64,000 bases of DNA from Coprinopsis marcescibilis (taxonomy: Eukaryota; Basidiomycota; Agaricomycetes; Agaricales; Psathyrellaceae), in contig ML210186.1 in the NCBI GenBank assembly GCA_004369085.1, positions 124,001 through 188,000 of the forward strand, read 5' to 3'. A program made the position numbers and the translations under genes. A model generated the notes under the pieces. That model saw only the letters and a program-made list of their open reading frames with translations. It ran no database searches and was not told the origin of the DNA. Of the stretch, positions 27,593 through 39,859 are shown piece after piece (position 1 is the first letter of the stretch; the number at the start of each line of letters is the position of its first letter).

Positions 27593-28416
27593 TCGATCAA
27601 GTCGCGGCGTGGTTTTATAACAAAACGCCACGCGTGACTGGATTTACCGCTGCTGTCACTGCGGATATAAATAGACTATTTTCATTAATTAATCTCAGGC
27701 GTTCAAATTCGGCCTGTGTAAGACCGGAGGCGGGGCTAGTAGTAGGAGCACATAGTAGCCTTGAGGTTATTTTGTTAGTTTTACGAAGGCCTAGTTTCAG
27801 AAAGACAAGAACGGTGGATACGGAGACTGCGCAGATTTGATCCCGACCCTCTGTTGTTGCTTAGTCTAGTTTTCACCCACTAGAAGTAGTGTATACACAA
27901 AAGTATGCTGTACATGTATTCTATACGCTCTGAGTGACCTAAGGCCATCCTGCGCCTGAGACTACGATGCCTTCACGGTTAAAATAGGGACCCTGGTTGA
28001 CAATATGATGCTCTTCGCATGAAATCACCGGTTACCTGGAAGCTTATGACGCTTGTCCGCTTGAGAGAAGCGCTGAGCGAACTCAGTAACGACTGAAGTT
28101 GGCCTAGAACGTTCAAGGCGCTCAGCTGGAAATTCATCAACCCTCCGGTTCCGCAAGAACGATGTTAGCGCTAACGAATACATGGAGACTGGATGTCGGG
28201 CACAAGGTCGGATTCTAGTTAATAGTTAGCACTTTATGCGTCTGATCTGATTCTTGTCAAAGAAGTTATTCAATGGAGGTCTTCAAACCTTAACTAGTGG
28301 CGCTTTCGCACGCAGGGTAAGTGCAACTTGTTTGGCGTGATCTTTGTTTATGATCATTTCCATCATCATAGTAGCCCAAGTCACCTTCGCGGCTTTGCCA
28401 ACTCCTTCGCCTCATC
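27593..28416. other. intergenic promoter region
   Basis: This lies between the divergent dehydratase and F-box genes. No gene is recognised. Confidence 0.5.
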
Positions 28417-30195
28417 ATGCCTCTGTACACAAAGGCGGACACAGTATCTGAACTTCTGCCCTTTCTTTCCCACAACGAACCCCTTCCCGATAGCCTCATC
28501 CCCAAGTGTGCTTACCATCGAAAGCCCATCATTGACAAGATCTCTGGCCTCGACAAACAAATCCAGCCGCTCTTAAAAGAGCTGTCCCAGCTCCAATCAG
28601 AAAGGGAGGAGCTAGTGGCAGAAAGAATAAAATATGACACACTCCTGTCCCCAACCCGACACTTCCCTGACGATCTCGTCGCCCTCGTGCTCCGTTACAG
28701 CCTAGACGGACCTCTGGACAGCAAAGGCCGGCAGCACTTTACAGTCCTTCGTGCGGTGTGCAAGCAGTGGAGATACGTGGCGTTCGCGACATCCGAGATT
28801 TGGCGGAGGGTCACCCTAGATATCGTGAGAGACTTCCCCTCAGTTCCCCTCCGCGCTCAGGGAGGCTTGTGGGACAGCATCTTCCGATGGTTTTGGCGAG
28901 CTGGAGCAAACAAGCCATGTTCTCTTAGGCTTATACAGGATACTCCTGAAGGCCACGGGCACCCTGAACCATTCCACATGAGGGGCTTCATGAAATCATT
29001 CTTTGATGGTCTAGGGCAGTGTTTTATCAGTGGGGTCCCCTTCGAGACGATTTTGGTTGACTTCCAGTTCTTCTCCTCCCACTCTCGGCGCAGCTTCTCC
29101 CAGTCGCATCTGAACAAAATGGCAAACATCGAGAGGCTGACATTGGCATCCACTCGCAACTTGCAAACGTGGACCATTGACCACGAATTTGATGACAGCA
29201 AATTCTTTTACCTAAACTCTTTCCAATCCTTTGAAGACGCCCTACCCAAGCTCCGAGTACTTCATCTGGGCGGGTGGTGCTGCGATTCAGGAATCATTCA
29301 ACAAAGTCAATTTCACCATTCCGAGCTAACATCACTCCATATTTCCTCCTGCTGCTTCGAAGCAAACGAATCAGTTCCAGACTACTTCCTGGGGATCATA
29401 TCCACCGAGCTTCCTCGGCTTGAAGAACTTATCTTGGAGAAGGTTAGGGTAGGGTCTGTAGGAGTAAGCCATCCATCATCAAGCACCAATATACCGCGAA
29501 CATACCGACACACCAACCTCAAGAACCTGGTTGTCAACGGAAAAAGATCGATTCGTGCCATCTCCAACCTCATTTTACCGTCCCTTGTATACCTGCGCAT
29601 CCTTCATGACGATCGCCCTGGATGTCGCGACGGGGATGAAGTGTACGACGACAAGGATCTTCCTTGTCCGGTCGAGATCGCGCCGACTGTTTCGCGCCTC
29701 CTCGAAACCGCCACCCTTCACACCCTTTCTTTGAGCCGCCAGGAATCCCTGAACATCTGCACCACGGCAGGCTCTGATTCAGCAGACCTACTCTCTCAAG
29801 CACAGTGTATCCGGCACCTCGAAATCCCAGATTGCACCGCCCTTGAACGCATCGATATTGATATAGCGGTGAAGACAAACGGCCTAGCAGCTCTGGAAAG
29901 TGTCTTCTGCCGCAACGCATGCACCCCGGAAGACTTTGTGCGCATCCATGGTGCAGTTGTTGACTGGATGACCAGACAGCATGGTCGATCCGCTAGGCTT
30001 GGATCCACAACGGATCGCCTCAAGATCTATCAGCGGTTTGTGGATGAGGATACGAGGCTGGTAGGGAATGTGGAAGCAGAATACTTGAAGGCTTTGGATG
30101 CTCTTCGAAATGTGGGGGTTGATGTGATCACTGGATGGGCGAATATACCAGGACCTTCTTTTCCGCACTACGACGATTGCCCCTTCGAATCTTAG
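28417..30195 (+). CDS. F-box domain-type protein, intact
   Basis: A single exon of 592 residues. The N-terminus has a coiled-coil stretch (residues 40-75, KQIQPLLKELSQLQSEREEL), then a divergent F-box (PTRHFPDDLVALVLRYSL, about 82-100) followed by LRAVCKQWRYVAFATSEIWRRVTLD. This coiled coil plus F-box plus VC..WR..A..TP.LW pattern is the standard layout of the large agaricomycete F-box family. The remainder is leucine-rich (LRVLHLGGW, LTSLHISSC, LPRLEELILE, LKNLVVNGK), consistent with a degenerate LRR substrate-binding part. The ATG follows 'tcatc' and the frame is clean to a TAG. It probably acts as an SCF ubiquitin-ligase adaptor; the substrate is unknown. Confidence 0.85.
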   Translation: MPLYTKADTVSELLPFLSHNEPLPDSLIPKCAYHRKPIIDKISGLDKQIQPLLKELSQLQSEREELVAERIKYDTLLSPTRHFPDDLVALVLRYSLDGPLDSKGRQHFTVLRAVCKQWRYVAFATSEIWRRVTLDIVRDFPSVPLRAQGGLWDSIFRWFWRAGANKPCSLRLIQDTPEGHGHPEPFHMRGFMKSFFDGLGQCFISGVPFETILVDFQFFSSHSRRSFSQSHLNKMANIERLTLASTRNLQTWTIDHEFDDSKFFYLNSFQSFEDALPKLRVLHLGGWCCDSGIIQQSQFHHSELTSLHISSCCFEANESVPDYFLGIISTELPRLEELILEKVRVGSVGVSHPSSSTNIPRTYRHTNLKNLVVNGKRSIRAISNLILPSLVYLRILHDDRPGCRDGDEVYDDKDLPCPVEIAPTVSRLLETATLHTLSLSRQESLNICTTAGSDSADLLSQAQCIRHLEIPDCTALERIDIDIAVKTNGLAALESVFCRNACTPEDFVRIHGAVVDWMTRQHGRSARLGSTTDRLKIYQRFVDEDTRLVGNVEAEYLKALDALRNVGVDVITGWANIPGPSFPHYDDCPFES

Positions 30196-30814
30196 GATGC
30201 AGCTTGTACCTATGCCTTCCCTTTGTCATCTGATGTTACCCATATGTTGCTCATTCTCATTTTCCAAAAAGCATGTACTATATACAACGTCGAAATGCGA
30301 GAGGTTTGCGAGTTCGAGAACTACAGAATAAGTCAAAGTTCACCAGATCCAAAAATGTTAGTGTGCAACCCTGGGGCTTGCGAAAGGCCAGCACTTTTGT
30401 TCACATAGCGCCCGCAATCCCACTCAGCCCACAGTACCTTGGGCCTTAGGTCCATGTATCGTTCTGGCTTCGACCGATAGTACGTGGTTTGTTGCGAGGA
30501 TTCCGAACAGTGACGCGTTGACGCAATGATCCCTATTGGAGAGGTAGAGATAGTTCAAGTTTCGGAAACGAGTGGGAGGGCTGCTGTTTACTTGAGACAG
30601 CTTATCGAGAGGGTCAATCTTCTATATCTCAACACTTAACCGATCCCCGTGGAGGATGGTAGCAAGCAACAATATATCTTTTCAAGGCATAGAAATGACG
30701 GAGTTTGAAATAATTCCGCCCTGTGATGGCTGGCAGGGCGCGTTGCTGGATACTAATCTGTTTCTGCCCTTTTAACATCCACCAACCAGCGAGACCATCC
30801 GGGTACTGAATCTA
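30196..30814. other. intergenic, no gene recognised
   Basis: 3' flank of the F-box gene and promoter of the Trs65-like gene. Nothing else is seen. Confidence 0.5.
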
Positions 30815-33800
30815 ATGTCGCTGGAGCAAGTCTTCTCGTCGGCAGATCTCAGTGTCGTGATTCCGGACACATCTCTCGAGTTTCCGCCACAATCATCAGT
30901 GGATGAATGGCTCGGACGAGTCAAGATTGGAAAGGTGGAGCGCAAGCAAGCGTTCTTTGGTGAGCAAACCATTTTATTCAACGACGTCTTGTTTATGAAC
31001 ATGTAGATGAACAGCTGCAATCTTTGCTCCTACTTCGAGTGCAACACCCAACACCAGATGTGACGCCAGATCCGAAGAGTCCACCATTGATCCTGCTCGA
31101 GTTCTTGAATTATCTCCAGATATCTCTTGAAGCGAACTATCTGGCCCCTCAAGTTGCACCGGCTCAACATTTTGCAGATACGCCGAGGACTTCGCTTTTA
31201 TCTGCGCCCCCTGCAAGGATGACGCTGGCGAAATCTGCCCAGCTCAACCTTAATAGCGGTCGTCAACCTCCTTCAATTATTCCGCCCGCAACGCCGAATC
31301 CAATACCGTCGACTGGGGATCAGGATAGGCAGTATGCTGGGGCAGATGGCCCTTTCTTGGCTGCTCTGATCTGGGGTAACAATACTTCGGAGAACTCCAA
31401 GGAGGCGTTCAGTTTGGTTTGGTCGGAGAAGGAGAAGGTGTGGGTTGCGCTATACCGACTGGTTCTCACAGTCTGTAAGTCTCCTCTTAAACAACTTCTT
31501 GGGTGAATACCGACGTCTATGTAGCCTTCGTCAAGGCCATCACATTCCCAAATCCTCTGCTGTCGCTTACAGTTTCGACCACGCTGAGAGACAAGCCAAT
31601 CGTCACGTCAGAGAGGCACCCTCTAGCCAAATTTCTTGCGACGCTTGGAGTTAACGCACCAGAGTCGCCTGTCACAACCTCGCCTGGAGGCGGCGACGAT
31701 GAAAGGGAGATTTTACTTGACGGGCTGGAGGAGATTAATCTATTGGAGGGTTTGCTCGCAGGTTTGTGACTTGTTTTCTTTTTGCTGTTGCCCCAACCTA
31801 CATCATTTGCAGGTCCCGTCTTTGCTCAGAAGGGAGCTGAAGAAATCAACCTACCCTCACTTCGCCTCGGAGTGGTTTCACGCCAAAAGTTGTTCTCCCT
31901 GCCACCCATGATTGCCGACACCCCAACAGTACCGTCTCCCTCGCCCATGACCGCAGTCCGCAAGGCTCACCCAACGCTCCGAAAATCCCACCGTAAAACT
32001 CTCCCGACGGTATCTTCTTTTGAACTGAGAATGCGGACCGTTTTTGTGCCCTATGTTCTCCTCCCGCAAACGGAGGGAGCGGTATCCGATCTAGATGAGG
32101 TCGAGAAGGAGCGGGAGAGGCGGGAGGCTGGAAGTGCAGAGCGGACTGTGGTGCTTTGTGTCGAGGTCAAGAACTTTGGCGAGCACCAGGAAATGCGAAG
32201 TGGGATTGGGTTCCTCATCGAAAGCGTCGATATCAAGATCGCAGGAGATGGGGCGAAGACGACCCTTATTGGCTGGGGGGAAGAGGGCCTATCGGCTCAA
32301 GCTGCGGCGTCGACATTTCCGCTCAAGCTTGGCCCACTGTCGCAGGTCAACCTACTGTACGCAGTCACATTCCTTCGGTCCCCCGACGAACTGGATGGAT
32401 TTTCGTTTGCAAAACCGGATCTGAAATCTAAATCGGAGCTGCGGCGTGGTGTATCTATCACTGTTAACGGCCATCCGTACCTCCCTTTCACACCATCTGC
32501 CCGTGCGCACCTTACCGAGCCTGACTCGGTCATATATCCTACTAGGCCCTTCTCCTCGGTGTGGAGCACCATTCTCGATCTCGACGCCAACCCTGCGCCT
32601 GTCCTCGACCAACTTGACCCTTCAGACCCACTAGGCGGATACCCCAACACATTCCCAGAACCAGCATCTCCATTCCCAGCGTACGCCATAGGTTCTGCCA
32701 GGACACCGGCCACTGGCGTTACCTCCGGTTTCTTCGCATACACTGCAGAAGAAACACCTCAATCATCGGCCTTCCCCGGTCAACGCAAATTCCCTCTTAC
32801 GCCTGGGGGCTACTTCCAGGCCAAGATCAACCGCAATATCAACATGACGCCAACAAGGGGTGTCGGGTACTTGCCAGCGCATCTGCGGGACCAGTCGCCC
32901 ATGCCTTCCGCGGGGAGGACGCCTGGGTACACACCCACATCATCCTTGATGGGCGCGATGCACTACTTGCGGTCTCCAACTACGTATAGCGCACCGCAGA
33001 TCCACACCTTACCCCCTCCCACGCCGATGGGTGGTCAGCAATTCTCGATTGATTACGATGAACAGAGTATGATTTCTGGACCGGCCTTTGACATTCCGCC
33101 CACCCCTGCGTACCCTGCGTTCCCGCAACGGTCCAGTTTGCCCCCGAGCCCTAAAAGCCAAGGACCGATTGCATCGCAGGCGCAGAACAATGTTGGGCCC
33201 AGTGTGGAGATTCGGCGGGATAGGCCACAGTCGATGATGCATGGACTTCCGCAAACACCTGTGGCTCACGTTGCCGCCGCGTTTGGTGAACAGCGGTTGT
33301 TGAACAAGCTGCAGAACTCGTCTGCGAGTGGGGAGAGTGTCGTTGTTTCGGTTGGGTTGTTGCCGAGAGCTGACTTGGATTTGGTGAGGCGCAAGGGCGA
33401 GGTTGTGCTTGGGCCAGATAAGATATACCCGTTGGATACGTTCACGTTGGATATATTCATTTTCAACCAAAGTACGTGGACGAGGAGGTTTGAGATTACG
33501 TGTCCAGAAAGGCGGAGGAGGCGGAGGGGAGGTGCACAGACCGGGATTTACGGAGGGGGTGGGGAGGTTGCGAGGAAATTGGGGTACCCGGGTGTTTTGC
33601 CTATGGATAAGAGGGTTAGAATTGGGTTAGTCCAATTTCTCTGGTTACAGGTGTTCTCGGTGCTAATGTAGGTTTCATTTCGTAGACCGTTGCGGCCCTC
33701 AGCTTGTCAGTCCGTTAGAATGGATTTCCTGGCGGTTTCCCCAGGAGTACATTCAATTGATACCTTGACACTTACTGACATTGTATCTGGCTTCTCTATG

Positions 33801-33901
33801 AACCTAAGGTGTGTGGTCACTGTTCCCTTGATCTGGATTGCCTACTAAGATTATGTTCTAGAGCCGTCCTGGACATCGTCGTTCATGACCCAAATGATTG
33901 A
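30815..33901 (+). CDS. Trs65-like TRAPP II trafficking subunit
   Basis: Trs65 belongs to the TRAPP II complex, which acts as a GEF-type regulator of Golgi Rab GTPases; this assignment is by resemblance. Six exons: the start at 30815 (MSLEQVFSSADLSVVIPDTS..), an intron at 30960-31006, introns near 31474 and 31761, and two more near 33628-33687 and 33809-33861, stopping at 33899-33901. The N-terminal PDTSLEFPPQSSVDEWL and KRQAFF/DEQL pattern, a central Pro/Ser-rich disordered region (about residues 480-700), and the C-terminal immunoglobulin-like block DTFTLDIFIFNQSTWTRRFEI..RMDFLAVSPGVHSIDTLTLTD..VLDIVVHD fit the family. A degenerate piece of this gene is found at 25 kb, beyond the dehydratase gene. 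Confidence 0.8.
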
Positions 33902-34178
33902 TGATACCATATAGCTGGCGTAACCTTTTTCCCATTAGATCAATGTGTATAACGATGTTGTACTTTACTACTGAGCATGCTTGTAAGAATTGCGTTGAAT
34001 GAAATATCGTTATACAGCTTCATGTGATTGGCATAACAGTGTTCATATGTTGTCTGGCGAGAAGCAAACAATTAGTTTGACACGGAGTAAACGATGTGAC
34101 AGAGTATGAAACTCACTCATAATGCATAATGACGTCGTAAGAATTTGTCGTGATGGGTGTAGAAACTGAGAACTATTG

Positions 34179-34451
34179 TCATGGATGGGCTCGAAGTCTT
34201 CGACGGTGCCGAACATTGCTTGGTGGTGGACGGGGAAGATATGCAACAGCTTGTATCCAGTGGTCGATATCTGCCGCTGATGCTAGCCTGCGCAGTGCGG
34301 ATAGGTTGGAGTTTCCGAAATTGTTCACTTGTGGATGCGATTGACTGCTGCCGTGGGGATGTCTGCGGGAGGCATGGTCTTTGGGTATTGGGGAGGCTAG
34401 GGCGAGGCCTGCTGCTAGCAGGAAGAGGAGTAGTTGCAAGATGCACCGCAT
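34179..34451 (-). CDS. possible small secreted protein
   Basis: From the ATG at 34451 the frame gives about 90 residues. It begins MRCILQLLLFLLAAGLALAS, which looks like a signal peptide with a cleavage site near ALAS-P, and is followed by a short Ser/His/Pro/Arg-rich mature part. An upstream ATG at 34475 would add eight residues and weaken the signal. There are few cysteines and no family is recognised. The last part may be intronic, since another frame stays open past it. It could also be chance. Confidence 0.4.
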   Translation of the reverse strand: MRCILQLLLFLLAAGLALASPIPKDHASRRHPHGSSQSHPQVNNFGNSNLSALRRLASAADIDHWIQAVAYLPRPPPSNVRHRRRLRAHP

Positions 34452-34499
34452 CTTGGGGCACAGTCGATTACACAAAGGCGATTGGGTGCTTATGAGCTA

Positions 34500-35202
34500 G
34501 CAACCGATCTTTAAGAGGGGCGGTCGCTGGTGGTGGGAGGGTTTGTCTCCTGGCCGTTTGGTTTTGAATTGACCCCGGGACACGTTGGAGGTCAGGAAAA
34601 GCAAGGTCGTGGCCGTCCTGCGTATGTGGTGTCCTAAAGAATCAGCGGAAATCTCGCGCTTCGCATGCCTGCGAAGTGACCGGCTTTATAGGCCCAAGAA
34701 TTTTAGTATGACATCAGACACGCGGTAGCCTATGTCTGCTAATTGACTTCAGTTCCGACCGCGATTTATTCGATGCAGGCTTCTCGAGTTCTTAAGGTTC
34801 TGACAGAAATATCAAAAGCGAGGCTTTTGGTTCTGAGCAATCCTATTGGTTGCACGATTGAGTTTGGTAGACAAAAGGAGGAATAAGAGGATAAACTTCG
34901 TACATTTAAGCTTTCCAGCTTCGAGGTCAATTTCCCGTCAATTAGTAGCATCTTGGTACCTCTTTGATCTCAGAACAGGGGGGATATAAGGGAAGAATGC
35001 AACGAATGGCATTGGTCGATTGTGGTGGTTGAGGAAGGGGGTTAGCGACAGATTATTTCTAAATTAATTTTTACAATTCATTGACGTGGGAAAACCTCGC
35101 TGATATATTCCAGCTTCACCGTGTTCGCCGTCGTTGCCCTCATCCCGACCCCTCCCCTCATTCAATCCGACATTATAGGTTTACCCGACTCTTGGATCCC
35201 AG
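34500..35202. other. intergenic, no gene recognised
   Basis: Promoter region between the divergent possible secreted-protein gene and the NOSIP-type gene. No coding character was found. Confidence 0.5.
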
Positions 35203-36522
35203 ATGACGAAGCACAGCAAAAACAATACTGCATCATCGATATTCAGTTATGCTGAATACAAGAAACTGGACTATGGTACCAAGAAAGTAGGATGAATTCA
35301 TCCGAATGGAATTATGAACAGTGTTGACCACGCCTTAGCAACGTCTTGGAAATGAATCGATGAGGCGGTTCGACGCATGCTCACTATGCTTGAATCGTGC
35401 TAGAGACCCGGTGGCTTGCAACGAGGGACATTTGTTCTGCAAAGAATGCGTGTACACGGACCTGTGTGAGTTTCATGCTTTTGGATTCGATTCGTTGGTA
35501 CTAAATCCCCCAGTGACACAGAAGAAGGACATTAAACGTCAGAAAGAACGCCTCGAGGCTCTCAAAAAGGAAGCTGAAGAAGAAAAGGCTAGAGCCAGGC
35601 AGGCCGCGAGGGAACGTGTGTTGCTCGAGTTCGAGAAGGGCCAACTGGGTCTCGCAGCCGCACCAACCGTCATCACAACGAAAGGGAATGGAGACTCAGA
35701 GCAGCGTACGTTTCTTTGCGTATTCCCCAGTATACTGCGCTAACCAGCGACCTCCACCGCAGCCAGGGGAGTGAAACGCAAGTTTGAATTTGATTCCACC
35801 GTCGTCGAGAAGCTAGCACAGGAGGCTGAAGAAGTTGCCCTGTCCGAGATCGAAAAGGAACAAGCTGCTGCTCTCAAGCACAAGCTGCCTGATTTCTGGT
35901 TGCCTTCGTTGACGCCCACATACACCTCCTCCGGTCCACCCCAAGGATTAGGAGACGTGAAAGTGCAGACGACATGTCGAGGAGGATCCCCTGCTCATTC
36001 GCTAATGTTCGTGATTTGCCCTTATTTGCCCTCGTCTGTTAACGCCTCGCTGTCAGACTCAAGAACCTCGTACCTGTGAATTTTACGATGTGGTCTACTG
36101 CCTCGGGCTCATCTACATCAACGGAATCCACTCCACTCGCTTTAAACGCAGTCAAAGGCGAGGAATCAGACCCCATGTGTCCTTCATGCAAGAAGAAGCT
36201 GTCGAACAATACCCTCTTATTCTGTGAGCCATTTCTTTATTGAGCCACGCCGAGGGCTTACTGTGGCTTTCAGTGGCGAAGGGTTGCGGTCATGTAACGT
36301 GCAAAACATGCACTGAAACTTTGGTTAAGCCTTCCAAGCAATGCGTAGTATGCGACGCTGGTATCAAGGAGAAGGATATCATTGAATTGAAACGTGAAGG
36401 CGAGTCGCCTCTGATCTTGGCCAAAAAAGCAACTCAATCTCATCTCCCAATTATCAGGAACTGGATTTGCTGGCGGTGGCCTGGCCGAAACTTCCAAGGC
36501 TGGAATATCCTTCCAAGGGTAA
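35203..36522 (+). CDS. NOSIP-type RING/U-box ubiquitin ligase
   Basis: Homologue of nitric oxide synthase-interacting protein, a RING/U-box E3 ligase in animals that is conserved across eukaryotes, mostly nuclear and spliceosome-linked. The start ATG at 35203 gives MTKHSKNNTASSIFSYAEYKKLDYGTKK, the invariant family N-terminus. The first half-RING is CSLCLNRARDPVACNEGHLFCKECV. A charged coiled coil (KDIKRQKERLEALKKEAEEEK) and DFWLPSLTP follow. The second half is CPSCKKKL..GCGHVTCKTC..KQCVVCD, and the protein ends ELKREGTGFAGGGLAETSKAGISFQG. Seven exons join in frame. The last intron, 36400-36457, is GC..AG. The protein is complete. Confidence 0.92.
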
Positions 36523-37293
36523 CGATGGCATGGAACGTCAAGTGCTTCGGACTTGACAGCTTTTTTGCGTTAGCTGTTTGCGTTTGTATCTGTCATACAT
36601 TTCCAATCCATCTCATCTCCCCTTCTCAAGTCATTGCTCCGAGTCAACAACTACAATGCTTGGCGTCCTCTTCATTCTTTCAGCCTAAATCAACTCGGGA
36701 TCTCGAACACGAGGGAGCCAGCAAATGGTTTATTTCGGTTCAAGACCTCTGCTGGTGCTGGGATCGATAGATCCTTGAACAAGATTGATTGAACACCCGC
36801 GGAATCTACCGCTAGATCTGCGCATGATTCTTGCTTCTCCAAGTGGCGTTAACGAATGACTTTTGGACCTTTCTAGGCGGTGGCTCTGTATGTATCAAGC
36901 TCCTTTAAGAGGGGACTCGGGTGACGGCTAGATCGGATGCTTCGGCCGAACCTGCCTTGAGGCTGGGCGCTAAACATTGGGTTTCTAAGGAGCATCACAT
37001 CGGACAGGGAGAATGACGCTGCCGTACAGGAGCTTGGGGTTGCAAGACCCGCACAGTGACGACACCCTTCCTTCTCCCCTCCGACAAACAGATGCCAAGT
37101 GAGTAAGCCTTTCGCTGTGAACAGCCTGTGAAACGTTTCCGACTTGGATTGCTCACACCTCGCATAAAACACCAGATTCGATCTTTCACTGTTATGTGAC
37201 ATAACTGCGACCATCATCATTCACATCTCCGTCCTCTGTATCCTTCAAAGCTGTGATTGGGTCGTTGCTGGGGCCTCGTCCTCAACGCTCGCA
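36523..37293. other. intergenic, no gene recognised
   Basis: A minus-strand frame of 115 residues at 36873-37220 has no motif, and I leave it out. The region serves as 3' flank of the NOSIP-type gene and promoter of the membrane-protein gene. Confidence 0.5.
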
Positions 37294-38843
37294 ATGTTGA
37301 TTGAACTTAACGATACTTCAAGCCTACCGGCAGGGTTCGAGAAGCGCGAGCTATGGGAGATAGTTCGTGCATGTTTCCTCACTATATTTGCTTGTACTTG
37401 GATTGCTGTTCACCCCAATGTTCCGGGCCAGAAAGATACCACCTTTACAATCCTTCGACGTCGGTTCGCTTTGATGCTGTATTGCATCGTTGCCCCGGAA
37501 GTGGTGATGGTTTGGGCTATGAGACAGTGGTACTGCGCTCGACGCATTGCTCATGAGTTCTCTGGTGAGTATAACGTTCTCAATCGCAGAGCTTGTGTAG
37601 TGACCACACTATAGGCCAAGGGTGGACTCAAAGCCACGGATTTCTCGTTGAAATGGGGGGCTTTATGCTCTGTGACGACCAGGGCAAGGAACTGGGCATC
37701 CTCACCATCGATCGCATGCGTCACCTCAACCGTACAGGTAGGATACATTGGCCCAACATTTCCGCCAAGCAGATTCACGACAAGAGCAAAGCCGACTGGC
37801 TTTCCAAGGGCGTCGTCATCTTCCAGACCACCTGGTTCATTGGCCAGATCATCGCTAGAGCCACGCAAGGCCTTACGATCACAGAGCTGGAGGTTGTTAC
37901 CCTCGGATACGCCACCCTAAACGGTGTCATGTACTTTCTATGGTGGCACAAACCCACCAACGTGGAGTGCACCGTCGCTGTTCCTCTCATCGCACCTGGA
38001 ACTGAATCAGTGTTCTCGGAGGAGTTGGTATACCCGGGGTTGTTTTCTGCGCCATTTTTCCAAACCGCTACGAACGAGTTGCCTCCGCAAATTGCGGGTC
38101 GAGAAGGAATAATGGGTGTGCCGTCTGAATTAAGTTCCGCGCACATCGAGGTTACCGTCTTGGGGCAGGCAACGGCCACAAATGACCTTGAATCCGACGG
38201 AAACACGCCGAAGGGCTCAAGAACGGTGGACCTCGAATGCGAGCCGGCGTCTACCGGCCACACGAGGACTTGGAACGGCTCCTGGCTTTCCAACAAAGTC
38301 AGCGCCATTTTGGATCGACTGTCCTCCGGCCTACTTGTCGTCCATGGCTCGGCTTTATGTCCTTTAATCGGGTCGGTCACCAGAACTTCAGCCTCGCCCG
38401 AAGAGAAAGTAGAGGATATGGATGGAGCACGAATGGCTCCGATGTTCCACGTCTCCCAACTGACGGGGAAGGATGACGCCATCCGCATTTCCCTCGCGAA
38501 CTCGACTCTCGCCACTATCTTTGGAGCAGTACACTGTATTGCGTGGAACTTTGTCTTCCCGACTCGTGTAGAGCAGATCTTGTGGAAAGTAGGGTCTATT
38601 ACTATCACCTGCATTCCGACGATTTTATTCTCTGTTGTAGCTGTTGCCTGGAATTCTCGCAGAAACCCCGTAGATTGTGGCAGTACTGCGTATATTCTTC
38701 TTCGTATGCTGGGAAACACTTGGGTATTTCTGTATCTTGTTGCGCGTGTTCTTCTTCTGGTACAAGCGTTTGTATTACTACGTTCCCTTTCACCTGACGC
38801 TTTCGTTTCGATAGAATGGACCAGCTTCATCCCGCATTTATAG
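37294..38843 (+). CDS. multi-pass membrane protein, agaric-specific family
   Basis: Two exons, 37294-37564 and 37615-38843, join in phase to about 500 residues. The N-terminal part has RACFLTIFACTWIAVHPNVPG, FALMLYCIVAPEVVMVWAM and, after the intron, GWTQSHGFLVEMGGF; then KADWLSKGVVIFQTTWFIGQIIARA and TLGYATLNGVMYFLWWHKP. The C-terminal half has several hydrophobic helices (ATIFGAVHCIAWNFVFP, ITITCIPTILFSVVAVAW, LGNTWVFLYLVARVLLLVQAFVLLRSL). This layout is a common uncharacterised family in mushrooms with many copies per genome. Function is unknown. A decayed copy of its 3' half lies 300 bp downstream. Confidence 0.82.
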
Positions 38844-39119
38844 GACACCTTACTACATACACGACTTTACATACCATTCCCCACGTACTTACAGGATTAC
38901 TAAATGTAATATCTGGCCTGAAATGCCCTGAAGTGCCTTGTTTGGAAGTTGGTAGCTAGCCCTTCATAAGCTTCATTCTCAGACCAAGTTCGTACACACT
39001 GCCACGCCACCGTCACCCACGCGGTCACATGGGCACATTGCTACAAGCCATCTTTATGGAATTTGGCCTACCATCATCGCTAACCACAAAATTTTACCCT
39101 CATGTACGCTACCCTAAAC

Positions 39120-39700
39120 ACAGGCACCCCGCAGGAGGAACGGATCGAGGCTTTCCAACACAGTCATTGCCATTTTAAATCGCTATCCTCCGGCCTACTC
39201 GTCGTTTGTGGCTAGGCTTTACGCCCTTTTGCAGCTATTGGGTCTGTCACCAGAACTCCAATCTCGCCCGCAAAGTAAGCAGAGGACTCGGACAAGGATG
39301 GGGCACAAATGGCTCCGATGTTCCACGTCTCCCGACTGACGGGGAAGGATGACGCCATTCGCATTGCACGACCGACCTCGACTCTCGCCACCATTTTTGA
39401 GCAGTACACTGTGCTGCCTGGAATTTTGTCTTCCTGACTCGTGTGGAGTAAATCTTTTGAAATATAGGGGCTATTGCTATCCAACAATATTACTCTCTGT
39501 TGTAGCTGTTGCCTGGAAATTTTGAAGAAACCTCGCAGATTGTGGCAGTATAGCGTTTATTGTTCTTCGTGTGTTGGGAAATAGGGGTTTTTTGTATCTT
39601 GTTGCGTGTGTTCTTCTGGTACAAGCGTTTATATTACTACGTTCCCCTGCACCTGACGGTTTCGTTCTGATAGAATGGACCAGTTTAAAGTGCCTCTTTA
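39120..39700 (+). pseudogene. decayed 3' copy of the membrane-protein gene
   Basis: The stretch repeats 38290-38825 with many substitutions and indels: 'tcctccggcctac', 'ggtctgtcaccagaactcc', 'gctccgatgttccacgtctcccgactgacggggaaggatgacgcc', 'ctgttgtagctgttgcctgga' and 'gttcttctggtacaagcgttt'. The frame is lost and the 5' half is absent. This is a tandem partial duplication that has decayed. Confidence 0.85.
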
Positions 39701-39859
39701 GGTAGCCACTCTCATTGTGGAGACTAGATTCCTTAGATTGCTCACACTTTGAATCAGAACTGATGTCATTGAAACAAAGGTGTGGGGCGGGCTCAAGATC
39801 GAGCCCTTTATAAAGCGATTCAGTTTCATAGCGCACTCTCCTAAATAGTCCAAACGACA

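Noticed and set aside
36873..37220. 115-residue minus-strand frame
   Set aside because: No motif and no splice partner, and it lies in the promoter of the membrane-protein gene.
37775..38848. 357-residue minus-strand frame
   Set aside because: It is antisense to the membrane-protein gene, whose hydrophobic helices and intron define the true strand.
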